Below, piece after piece: positions 6,237-12,865 of a DNA stretch of 17,376 nucleotides. The translations under genes and the position numbers were made by a program. Source of the stretch: an uncultured Erysipelotrichaceae bacterium (lineage in GTDB: Bacteria; Bacillota_I; Bacilli_A; RF39; UBA660). Location: NCBI GenBank assembly GCA_902767005.1, contig CACXFY010000110.1, positions 1 through 17,376 on the forward strand, given 5' to 3'. How positions within the stretch are numbered: the first letter of the stretch is position 1; every line of letters starts with the position of its first letter. A model generated the notes under the pieces. The model saw nothing but the letters and a program-made list of their open reading frames with translations. It did no database searches and was not told where the DNA came from.

Positions 6237-7472
6237 ATGAAGAATTTAATAGTAGGACAATCAGGTGGTCCAACATCAGTAATTAATGGCTCATTAGCCG
6301 GTGTTTATTATGAAGCAAAGAAAAAAGGTTTCAACAAAGTATATGGAATGGTAAATGGTATAGAAGGACTATTACAAGAAAAAATAATAGACTTAGATGA
6401 GTATTTTAATAATAAAGAAAATTTAGAACTTCTAAAGAGAACTCCATCAAGTTTTTTACAAACATGTCGTTTTAAATTAGGAAGTATCGAAGAACACAAA
6501 GATACTTATGAAAAGATTTTTGATATTTTAGATAAGTATGCTATTGATTCATTTATCTATATTGGAGGAAATGATTCAATGGATACTGTAGAAAGTTTAT
6601 CTGATTATGCTTCAATGAATAAGAAAAAACAAAACTTTATAGGAGTACCAAAAACAATAGATAATGATTTACCTATAACTGATCATTGTCCTGGTTTTGG
6701 TAGTGCTTGTAAATATATCACTACAACATTAAGAGAAGTAATCCAAGATAACAATTGTTATGGTGATACAAAACCAATAGTAGCAGTAGTAGAAATAATG
6801 GGAAGACATGCTGGATGGTTAACAGCTGCTGCAGCTTTAGCTAAAGATGAATCTTGTACAGGAGTAGACGCTATTTACTTACCAGAAATTCCTTTTGATT
6901 TAGACACATTCATAGAAGAAACAGAAGAATTATTAAAGAAAAAATCATCTATAGTAATAGCTGTATCTGAAGGAATAAAAACTGAAGATGGAAAATTCCT
7001 TTGTGAACTACAAGACTCACATTTATTAGTAGACTCTTTTGGTCATAAAGAATTAGTTGGTAGTGCTGAAATGTTATGTAAATTAATAAAAGATAAATTA
7101 AAAGTAAAAACAAGAGCACTAACATTATCTACATTACAAAGAGCTTCTGCTCATCTAGCATCTAAAACAGATTTAAATGAAGCCTATAGATGTGGAATGA
7201 AAGGTGCTGATTTAGCATACAATGGTCAGTCAGGAAAAATGGTTTATATGGAAAGAATATCTAATAATCCATATAAAGTAAAATATAAAGTGTTTGATGA
7301 TATCCATAAGATTGCTAATATAGAAAAGAAGATTCCACTAGAATGGATAGATGTTGATAATAATTATGTAAAGAAAGAACTAATAGATTATCTAAAACCA
7401 TTAATCCAAGGTGACGTTAAACAAATATATAAAGATGGTATCCCACAACATATAACATTAAAAGCTAGATAA
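6237..7472 (+). CDS. Diphosphate-type 6-phosphofructokinase (PPi-PFK)
   Basis: The 411-residue protein phosphorylates fructose 6-phosphate to fructose 1,6-bisphosphate in glycolysis, most likely with diphosphate rather than ATP. It opens with the PFK Gly loop (VGQSGGPTSVINGSLAG, 6-22). Two sites that separate the donors are visible: GGNDS at 110-114 has Asp at the second position of the usual GGDG(S), and PKTIDND at 138-144 has Lys where ATP enzymes have PGTIDND. Both are the known PPi-PFK signature. TIDND carries the catalytic Asp142. MGRHAGWLT (188-196) is the fructose-6-phosphate loop. The length exceeds the ~320 residues of bacterial PfkA and fits the longer PPi-PFK-like group. The gene has its own promoter and terminator. 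The reaction can run both ways, so it could serve gluconeogenesis too. The donor is inferred from motifs. Confidence 0.93.
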   Translation: MKNLIVGQSGGPTSVINGSLAGVYYEAKKKGFNKVYGMVNGIEGLLQEKIIDLDEYFNNKENLELLKRTPSSFLQTCRFKLGSIEEHKDTYEKIFDILDKYAIDSFIYIGGNDSMDTVESLSDYASMNKKKQNFIGVPKTIDNDLPITDHCPGFGSACKYITTTLREVIQDNNCYGDTKPIVAVVEIMGRHAGWLTAAAALAKDESCTGVDAIYLPEIPFDLDTFIEETEELLKKKSSIVIAVSEGIKTEDGKFLCELQDSHLLVDSFGHKELVGSAEMLCKLIKDKLKVKTRALTLSTLQRASAHLASKTDLNEAYRCGMKGADLAYNGQSGKMVYMERISNNPYKVKYKVFDDIHKIANIEKKIPLEWIDVDNNYVKKELIDYLKPLIQGDVKQIYKDGIPQHITLKAR

Positions 7473-7497
7473 AAAGAAGTATTTACTTCTTTTTTTA
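7471..7497 (+). terminator. Rho-independent terminator
   Basis: AAAAAGAAGT (7471-7480) pairs with ACTTCTTTTT (7485-7494) with a 4-base loop, followed by T's. It overlaps the stop codon of the phosphofructokinase gene. Confidence 0.8.
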
Positions 7498-7530
7498 ATT
7501 ATTTGTTGCAATTTGAATAAAATAGTCTTA

Positions 7531-7561
7531 TTATAAAAAACAATTATGTGATCCGTATAAT
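7531..7561 (+). promoter_or_regulatory. Possible promoter for the 7583 gene
   Basis: TATAAT (7556-7561) lies 19 bases after TTATAA (7531-7536). The -35 is poor. The position fits a start at 7583 with a short leader. Confidence 0.35.
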
Positions 7562-7582
7562 TAAATGAATGGGGGATATAAA

Positions 7583-7993
7583 ATGTTATCATATAATAAA
7601 TATGGATTTGGCAAGGTAGGATACTTATCTTATCAATTCAAAATATCAGATGATTATAGTACAGAAATAAGAATCGCTATATCAAAAGAAGTACAAAGAG
7701 AAGAAAGAGTATTAGGAAAAGTAGCATTAAATGAAGAAGAAAAATCTCTTGTAGATACCTTTATAGAAAATAATATAAAAAGAAGAACAGATAAATCATT
7801 CATCGATGAAAAAGAAGATTTATTAGAAGGTAATGAATTAAGGTATAATGGAGAAATAATTCAAAATGACGAATTAATTAAAAAATTCAATTTAATAAAA
7901 GAATATATTATGTTAAATCATCAAGAATTATCAAGTGACATAGTAGTAGAAACATATAATGAAGCTACTAATAGAATTTATCATTCAAAATAA
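7583..7993 (+). CDS. Unknown small protein, 137 residues
   Basis: The ATG at 7583 is preferred over the in-frame ATG at 7565 because GGGGGAT (about 7570-7576) sits at SD distance from it. The protein (MLSYNKYGFGKVGYLSYQFK...) has no signal peptide or membrane segment and is highly charged, so it should be cytoplasmic. The first ~45 residues suggest beta strands (LSYQFKISDDYSTEIRIAIS). The rest is mostly helical with many Glu and Lys (VALNEEEKSLVDTFIENNIK; NDELIKKFNLIKEYIMLNHQ). I do not recognise the family. The gene stands alone between two terminators, so the context gives no function. Confidence 0.7.
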   Translation: MLSYNKYGFGKVGYLSYQFKISDDYSTEIRIAISKEVQREERVLGKVALNEEEKSLVDTFIENNIKRRTDKSFIDEKEDLLEGNELRYNGEIIQNDELIKKFNLIKEYIMLNHQELSSDIVVETYNEATNRIYHSK

Positions 7994-8021
7994 AAAGAAT
8001 TACATTATTTGTAATTCTTTT
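7993..8021. terminator. Bidirectional terminator between convergent genes
   Basis: AAAAGAATTACA (7993-8004) and TGTAATTCTTTT (8010-8021) are perfect inverted repeats with a 5-base loop. Both arms end in A/T runs, so it can stop the rightward 7583 gene and the leftward 8020 gene. It overlaps the stop codons of both. Confidence 0.8.
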
Positions 8022-8862
8022 ATAATTCATATTTATCTAATCCATATTTTTTATATTCATCTACAACACTAGGACCATAATTATCTGGATGACCTACCCA
8101 AGTATTAATCATTGTAGTAGCAAAATCTTCCATATTGTTCTGTGCCATAGCATCATGGTAATAATCACCTTGAGCAATATTCCAACATGCAGCTTCTACG
8201 TATTCAGTTATATTATTAAAGTGTGAATATTGTCCACCAGTACCATCACTTGGATATGAACCAGGTGTAGCATTTGGAATGCTATCTCCATATTTTAATC
8301 CACCTAAGTTATTATCTTCAACAGCGCTCTGAGCATGAATACCAGTTGGAGCACTATGTTCATGTACTGGTTGTAAAGCTAAAACACCAGGATATTTAAT
8401 ACCATATTTTTTAGCATAAAAACTATATATAGGCATTACTAAGTCCAAATATTCTTGAACATTTTGACAATTTTGTACTTGGTCGATAGTAACAACCGCC
8501 ACACCATCAGAAGTTGTACCATTTTCTCCACCTTCTACAATCTTTAACTTTCCTTCTTTATCAAGTGTTAGGACTTTAGTCATCGCAGCACTATCACCAT
8601 TCATATATGCTTCCGCAGCTGATTTCAAATAGTCAGCTATTGTAGAAAAGTTAGCCATTGATACAGCTAATAATCCATCAACACCAGTCGCAGCCTTAAT
8701 ACAAGCATCACATATAGGCCCCATAAAAATAGATTCATCACCTAACTTAGTCTTGCAAGTATTGACTTTATCTTGAACAGCCTTAACAGATTCATTAAAT
8801 TTAGAAGTAGTACTAATTGCGTTATTAAAGATAGAATAATCTGATACTTTATATTCTTCCAT
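8020..8862 (-). CDS. GH73-like peptidoglycan glucosaminidase with WXG100-like N-terminus
   Basis: The start is placed at 8862 (280 residues) because AGGTGAT precedes that ATG; the in-frame ATG at 8910 has no SD. Residues 1-100 are helical (YSIFNNAISTTSKFNESVKA, then GDESIFMGPICDACIKAA) and lack a signal peptide, like the helical-hairpin export modules of type VII (WXG100/LXG) substrates. No WxG is seen near position 45, where FMG stands instead. Residues ~155-250 match a GH73 endo-beta-N-acetylglucosaminidase core: GVLALQPVHEHSAPTGIHAQ with likely catalytic Glu168, then NNLGGLKYGD (184-193), YSHFNNITEYVEAA and later Tyr residues. GH73 enzymes cut N-acetylglucosaminyl bonds in peptidoglycan. 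Family membership comes from motif order. The export route is inference, as no ESX machinery is visible. The S66 peptidase gene is divergent. Confidence 0.72.
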   Translation of the reverse strand: MEEYKVSDYSIFNNAISTTSKFNESVKAVQDKVNTCKTKLGDESIFMGPICDACIKAATGVDGLLAVSMANFSTIADYLKSAAEAYMNGDSAAMTKVLTLDKEGKLKIVEGGENGTTSDGVAVVTIDQVQNCQNVQEYLDLVMPIYSFYAKKYGIKYPGVLALQPVHEHSAPTGIHAQSAVEDNNLGGLKYGDSIPNATPGSYPSDGTGGQYSHFNNITEYVEAACWNIAQGDYYHDAMAQNNMEDFATTMINTWVGHPDNYGPSVVDEYKKYGLDKYEL

Positions 8863-8881
8863 ATAATCACCTACTATAATT

Positions 8882-8890
8882 ATTTTATCA
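8882..8890 (-). promoter_or_regulatory. Extended -10 promoter for the GH73-like gene
   Basis: On the minus strand 8890-8882 reads TGATAAAAT, an extended -10 one base from consensus. Transcription would start near 8875, immediately before the SD at 8872-8867. The -35 is weak and T-rich. Confidence 0.4.
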
Positions 8891-8934
8891 TTTAATATAC
8901 TAAAAAACATTAAAATAATTATATTATCTATGAG

Positions 8935-8965
8935 TTTACATTTTTTTATACATATTTGTTATAAT
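8935..8965 (+). promoter_or_regulatory. Promoter for the S66 peptidase / phosphoesterase operon
   Basis: TTTACA (8935-8940) and the extended -10 TGTTATAAT (8957-8965) are separated by 19 bases from the -35 to TATAAT. The transcript would start at about the SD GAGGTGA. It is divergent from the GH73-like gene promoter. Confidence 0.5.
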
Positions 8966-8984
8966 ATATTTAGAGGTGAAGAAT

Positions 8985-10061
8985 ATGATTCCAAAAGTAT
9001 TACATAAAGGGGATAAAGTAGCAATCGTCTCTTTATCTAGAGGCCTTCTAGGTATGCCATTTGTAAAACATGAATTAGAACTAGGAATTAAACGATTAAA
9101 AGAATTTGGTTTAGAACCAGTAATTATGCCTAATTCGCTAAAAGATATGGACTATCTATTTAATCATCCTGAAGAAAGAGCTAGTGATCTAAAAACAGCT
9201 TTTAAAGATGATGAGATAAAAGCAATCATATGTGCAATAGGTGGCGATGATACATATAAGACTATACCATATCTATTAGAAGATGAAGAATTTATTGAAT
9301 TAGTAAAAAAACATCCTAAAATATTCACAGGATTCTCAGACACAACAATGAATCATTTAACATTAAATAAACTAGGTTTATCTACTTTCTATGGACCATG
9401 TTTCATGGTAGATTTAGCAGAATTAGATAAAGAAATGTTACCATATACCAAAGAATCATTTGAAAGATTCTTTAAAGAAGATAATTATGAAATAAGATCT
9501 AGTCCTATTTGGTATAGTGATAGAGAAAGCTATGGCGAAGAACAATTAAATACACCAAGAAAAGCACATAAAGAAGAACATGGTTATGAAGTCCTAAATG
9601 GTAGTGGAAAAGTAACAGGAAAACTATTTGGTGGATGTATAGAAAGTATATACGACGCAATGACTGGAGAAAGATATAGTAATGAAAAAGAAATAACAGA
9701 AAAATATAATATTTTACCAACTAAAGAAGAATGGCAAGAAAAAATCCTATTTATAGAAACAAGTGAAGAAAAGATGCACCCAGAGAAATTAGAGCAAATA
9801 TTAAACTTATTCAAAGAAAAAGAAATAATCCACTCAGTAAAAGGAATAATAGTTGGAAAACCAATAGATGAAACTTACTATGAAGAATATAAAGATATCT
9901 ATAAAAAAGTATTTAAAGATATAGATACACCAATATTATATAATGTTAATTTTGGTCACTCTGTACCAAGAGCTCTTATTCCATATGATGCAGAAGCAAC
10001 TATTGACTATGATAACAAAAGAATATTTATAAATACTAAAATATTAGAAAGAGACTCATAA
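8985..10061 (+). CDS. S66 family serine peptidase (LD-carboxypeptidase / MccF-like)
   Basis: The start at 8985 (358 residues) is chosen because AGAGGTGA (8972-8979) is its SD; the GTG at 8976 is part of that SD. The S66 family includes LD-carboxypeptidases, which trim muropeptides during cell-wall recycling, and MccF, which inactivates microcin C-type antibiotics. The triad can be placed: nucleophile Ser118 in GFSDTT (116-121), Glu258 in ILFIETSEE, and His325 in NFGHSVPRALIPYD. The N-terminal Rossmann-like part (GDKVAIVSLSRGLLG; AIICAIGGDDTYK, 80-92) is typical. The GYSD-like nucleophile motif, length and FIETSEE are closer to MccF-type members than to E. coli LdcA, so either role is possible. 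No signal peptide, so cytoplasmic. Its TAA overlaps the next ATG by one base, so the two genes are translationally coupled. Confidence 0.9.
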   Translation: MIPKVLHKGDKVAIVSLSRGLLGMPFVKHELELGIKRLKEFGLEPVIMPNSLKDMDYLFNHPEERASDLKTAFKDDEIKAIICAIGGDDTYKTIPYLLEDEEFIELVKKHPKIFTGFSDTTMNHLTLNKLGLSTFYGPCFMVDLAELDKEMLPYTKESFERFFKEDNYEIRSSPIWYSDRESYGEEQLNTPRKAHKEEHGYEVLNGSGKVTGKLFGGCIESIYDAMTGERYSNEKEITEKYNILPTKEEWQEKILFIETSEEKMHPEKLEQILNLFKEKEIIHSVKGIIVGKPIDETYYEEYKDIYKKVFKDIDTPILYNVNFGHSVPRALIPYDAEATIDYDNKRIFINTKILERDS

Positions 10062-10762
10062 TGATATTTCTAACTGGTGATACTCATGGTACATTTACCA
10101 GATTATTAGTACCGACATTACCTAAGAATAAAGATACTAAGTTAATAATATTAGGAGATGCTGGAATTAATTACTATTTGGATACCATAGATTCTATGAA
10201 AAAAGAATTCTTAAACAATCTAGGTATTACTATTATTTCTATTCAAGGAAATCATGAAGAAAGACCAGAAAATATTAATACTTATCAAGAAATTGATAGA
10301 TTCAATGGCAAAGTATATATAGAAGAAGAATATCCAAATCTTATCTTTGCTAAAAATGGAGAAATATATAATATTGAAGATAATTCTTTTCTAGTAATTG
10401 GTGGAGCTTACTCTGTAGATAAGTATTACCGTTTAAGAAATAATTTACAGTGGTTTAAAGATGAACAATTATCAAGTACAGAACAAGAAGAAATTTTTAA
10501 TAAAGTAAAAGGCAAACAAGTAGATTATGTATTAACTCATACATGTCCATATAAATATATACCAAGAGAAGCCTTTATAGAAGGAATAGACCAAGATTTA
10601 GTAGATAATAATATGGAATACTTTCTAGATCAAATAGAAGAGAATATAGATTATAAGAAGTGGTATTGTGGACATTATCATATAAGTAAAATAATAGATA
10701 ATTTAGAATTTATGTATTATGATGTAAAAGAATTAGAAAAAATAAAGAAATTAAAAAAGTAA
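10061..10762 (+). CDS. Calcineurin-like metallophosphoesterase
   Basis: The 233-residue protein has the five metallophosphoesterase blocks in order: GDTHG (6-10; Asp7 and His9), GDAG (32-35; Asp33), GNHEERPE (63-70; Asn64, His65), THTCPY (His160) and GHYH (204-207; His205, His207). These bind two metal ions and hydrolyse phosphomono- or diesters; the substrate cannot be told from sequence. No signal peptide or membrane segment, so cytoplasmic. Translation starts at the ATG overlapping the stop of the S66 peptidase (TAATG), and there is no separate promoter, so this is the second gene of a two-gene operon. The link to the S66 gene could mean a shared substrate or recycling role, which is inference. 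Confidence 0.9.
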   Translation: MIFLTGDTHGTFTRLLVPTLPKNKDTKLIILGDAGINYYLDTIDSMKKEFLNNLGITIISIQGNHEERPENINTYQEIDRFNGKVYIEEEYPNLIFAKNGEIYNIEDNSFLVIGGAYSVDKYYRLRNNLQWFKDEQLSSTEQEEIFNKVKGKQVDYVLTHTCPYKYIPREAFIEGIDQDLVDNNMEYFLDQIEENIDYKKWYCGHYHISKIIDNLEFMYYDVKELEKIKKLKK

Positions 10763-10780
10763 ACTTAATGTTTACTTTTT
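10754..10780. terminator. Bidirectional terminator between convergent genes
   Basis: AAAAAGTAAAC (10754-10764) pairs with GTTTACTTTTT (10770-10780) around a 5-base loop. A and T runs flank both sides. It lies over the stop codons of the metallophosphoesterase gene and the leftward deacylase gene. Confidence 0.8.
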
Positions 10781-11309
10781 ATAATTCAATAATTTTAGCT
10801 TCGTGATTTTCTTCTTTAAGAAAAGTAATTAAATCGCTAGTAGTAATTTTAATATGAGTAGTATTAATTCCTGTATTACAAGCAAAATATGTAGAGTCCA
10901 TAATCTCTTTATCAATGACTACTTGTACGATATTATCCTTATCATTTAAAACACTCATAACAGAAGCATTACCATAAGTAACACCAAGTATTTTTAACAT
11001 ATCTTCTTCTTGAGCAAAAGATACTCTAGCACAACCCATGTTTTTAGCAAATGTTTTAGTATCAAATCTCTTATCAGCTGGTAGAACAACTAAGTAATAA
11101 TTAGTTTTCTGTCTATTACAAACAACAACAGTCTTTCTAACTTCTTCACCTAGTTTCTTACTAATCTCAACACACTCATCCATAGATTCAGCTACATCAT
11201 TTTTTACTCCTTCATATTTTATCTTTAATTTGTCTAAAGAAGCAAAAACTCTTTTTTCTAAATCACAATCATACTTATCTATCTTATTAGAAATATCACT
11301 AATATACAT
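10779..11309 (-). CDS. Prolyl-tRNA editing deacylase (ProX/PrdX-like, YbaK/EbsC family)
   Basis: The 176-residue protein starts at an ATG with a strong SD (AAGGAGGAG on the minus strand). It should hydrolyse mischarged aminoacyl-tRNAPro, as stand-alone relatives of the prolyl-tRNA synthetase editing domain do. Family marks are: an early YEGVKNDVAESMDECVEISK (32-51); VVVCNRQKTNYYLVVLPADK (61-80) with Lys68 in the conserved 'CNRQKTnfYL' block; CARVSFAQEEDM; GVTYGNASVMSVLNDKDN; VVIDKEIMDS; and a C-terminal NTTHIKITTSDLITFL. These match PrdX/ProX better than general YbaK. The length is normal. It has its own promoter (TTGTGT, 17 bases, TATAAT). Specificity (Ala-tRNAPro versus Cys-tRNAPro) is inferred from the subfamily, not proven. 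Confidence 0.9.
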   Translation of the reverse strand: MYISDISNKIDKYDCDLEKRVFASLDKLKIKYEGVKNDVAESMDECVEISKKLGEEVRKTVVVCNRQKTNYYLVVLPADKRFDTKTFAKNMGCARVSFAQEEDMLKILGVTYGNASVMSVLNDKDNIVQVVIDKEIMDSTYFACNTGINTTHIKITTSDLITFLKEENHEAKIIEL

Positions 11310-11329
11310 AAATACTCCTCCTTGGACAA

Positions 11330-11358
11330 ATTATATGATTAAAAAGCTAAAAACACAA
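11330..11358 (-). promoter_or_regulatory. Promoter for the prolyl-tRNA deacylase gene
   Basis: On the minus strand TTGTGT (11358-11353), a 17-base spacer and TATAAT (11335-11330) precede the SD by only a few bases. Confidence 0.5.
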
Positions 11359-11361
11359 TAA

Positions 11362-11385
11362 AAAACTTATCTTTCGATAAGTTTT
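11362..11385 (-). terminator. Terminator of the surface-protein operon
   Basis: Read on the minus strand, AAAACTTATC and GATAAGTTTT form a 10-bp stem with a GAAA loop (11385-11362), followed by T's. It ends the dockerin-protease/anchor operon and overlaps its last stop codon. It lies just upstream of the deacylase promoter. Confidence 0.85.
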
Positions 11386-12865
11386 ATTGTTGATTGTTAT
11401 TTTGTTGATTATCATCGAGTACTTCAGTATTTTGATTATTTTGTACAGTATTATTCTCAACTGTTTCTTGTACTTGATTGTTTTGTTCAACATTATTAGC
11501 TGTCTTTTCTTTTTGTTCATCTTGCTTGTCTTCAGCATTAGAAGAACTATTTTTAATAACAATCGCAATCAATACACATATTATTAATACTACTAATATT
11601 ACCATTATTATTAATGGAATAATATTAGTCTCAGACTGCATCTTAACAGCATCACCACTAATAGTAGCTTTAGTTAAGAAATAATCAGAACAGTGATCAA
11701 TAGTGATCTCAGAATATCCATTAGATACTTCTACTTCTTGTTTCATAAAAGTAATTTCATTATCTTTTAAGAAATATAGATGTAACATATCACCATCTTT
11801 ATATTTATCACCAACATATACTCTTAATACTGTATCTTTTGGAACAGTACCACTATGAGAAAAGTTTAAATAAATACCTTCACGATAATCAGTTAACTTC
11901 TCTAAAGTGTTCTTGTCACTAGCACTAAAGTATAAATCCATCTTAATAGCGTCTTGATTACCAATATTCTTACTATTAATCATCCAAGAATAAAGAGTCT
12001 TACTATCTTTTTTCATTACAAAGTAAGCCGGTTTATTAGCTTTCTTTATCTTTTGTAATTGATCCCTTGTTAAAATATCATTCTCTTTTAAAGTAATAAC
12101 AATATTTTCTTTAGAAGCACTAATCGCATCATCTAAATCATCTAGGTAATAGGTATCATCCCTTCTTGTAACTGTAATTGTATAAGTCTTTTTATTACCA
12201 TTCTCAGCTGTAACTACAAGTTTAAAGACATTATCACCAACTTCTAGTTTTTTCTCTCCAGCTCCTGTTACTTTTGCTTTGTTATCAGCAACGTCAGCAA
12301 TAATCTTAATCTTTTCTACTGTATTCTTAACAGTAAGAGAATATTCATTATTATTTTTAGAAGTTAACTTATAACCTTGTACTTCTATTTTCTTTAAATT
12401 ATTATTACCAGATTTATTACTATTATTATTGTTATTCTTGTTGTTATTGTTATTATTGTTATTTTTATTATTAGTATTTGGATTTACTGGAATAACAGGA
12501 TTAGGAGCAGTAACATTAACACTAACTGTATAATTACCAGATAAAGGTTCCTCATCAAAAGTAGAAACATCTGTTAATCTAACATTAATAGTAGCAGTAC
12601 CAACACCTACTGCTCTAACCGTAACTGTTTGAGAATTATTCTCAACCCATAAAGAAGAAGTAGATACTGTCGCAACTCCACTATTAGAAGTAGAAACATC
12701 AACTCTTCCTACAGAGTTATTAGCTGTAATAGTGAATGAAGCACTTCCATTAGTTTTAAGAGATAAATTTCTTGGAGATACATTTACTGATCCAGCAGCA
12801 TCAATACTAAATGGTATCAATAATACACTAAATATTAATAAATACATTAATTTTAATCTCTTCAT
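11384..12865 (-). CDS. Membrane-anchored Ig/cadherin-like surface protein
   Basis: The 493-residue protein is laid out as: signal peptide (1-23, MKRLKLMYLLIFSVLLIPFS); a bacterial Ig-like (Big) domain (~25-119, NVSPRNLSLKTNGSASFTI ... GVGTATINV); an Asn/Lys linker (~129-156); a cadherin-like beta-sandwich (~158-235, ending LEVGDNVFKLVVTAENGNKK, TYTITVTR); an alpha/beta region (~240-330); a beta module ending GYSEITIDHCSDYFLT (~331-398), common in clostridial surface proteins; a membrane helix (~415-438); and a cytoplasmic Asn/Gln/Glu-rich tail (439-493). No LPxTG and no recognisable cohesin. It starts one base after the stop of the dockerin-protease gene, with its SD (GGAGGT) inside that gene, so the two are made together. 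A receptor or scaffold role is inference. N-terminal MKRLK is shared by both proteins. Confidence 0.85.
   Translation of the reverse strand: MKRLKLMYLLIFSVLLIPFSIDAAGSVNVSPRNLSLKTNGSASFTITANNSVGRVDVSTSNSGVATVSTSSLWVENNSQTVTVRAVGVGTATINVRLTDVSTFDEEPLSGNYTVSVNVTAPNPVIPVNPNTNNKNNNNNNNNKNNNNNSNKSGNNNLKKIEVQGYKLTSKNNNEYSLTVKNTVEKIKIIADVADNKAKVTGAGEKKLEVGDNVFKLVVTAENGNKKTYTITVTRRDDTYYLDDLDDAISASKENIVITLKENDILTRDQLQKIKKANKPAYFVMKKDSKTLYSWMINSKNIGNQDAIKMDLYFSASDKNTLEKLTDYREGIYLNFSHSGTVPKDTVLRVYVGDKYKDGDMLHLYFLKDNEITFMKQEVEVSNGYSEITIDHCSDYFLTKATISGDAVKMQSETNIIPLIIMVILVVLIICVLIAIVIKNSSSNAEDKQDEQKEKTANNVEQNNQVQETVENNTVQNNQNTEVLDDNQQNNNQQ
12417..12477 (-). repeat. Trinucleotide-rich tract coding an Asn-rich linker
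   Basis: An imperfect AAT/AAC/AAA run on the minus strand encodes the Asn/Lys/Ser stretch at residues ~130-152 of the anchored surface protein. It joins the Ig-like and cadherin-like domains and could vary in length by slippage. Confidence 0.7.

Noticed and set aside
9505..9814. Two overlapping minus-strand frames inside the S66 gene
   Set aside because: The sense strand encodes a complete S66 protein with its triad; the antisense frames lack SD sites and family features.
12417..12477. Possible CRISPR or tandem-repeat array
   Set aside because: The repeats are imperfect trinucleotides in frame and encode an Asn-rich linker; there are no spacers.
11384..12865. Calling the anchored protein a cohesin scaffold
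   Set aside because: Its sequence blocks match Big and cadherin-like patterns, and no cohesin motif was recognised, so only a hypothesis is given.
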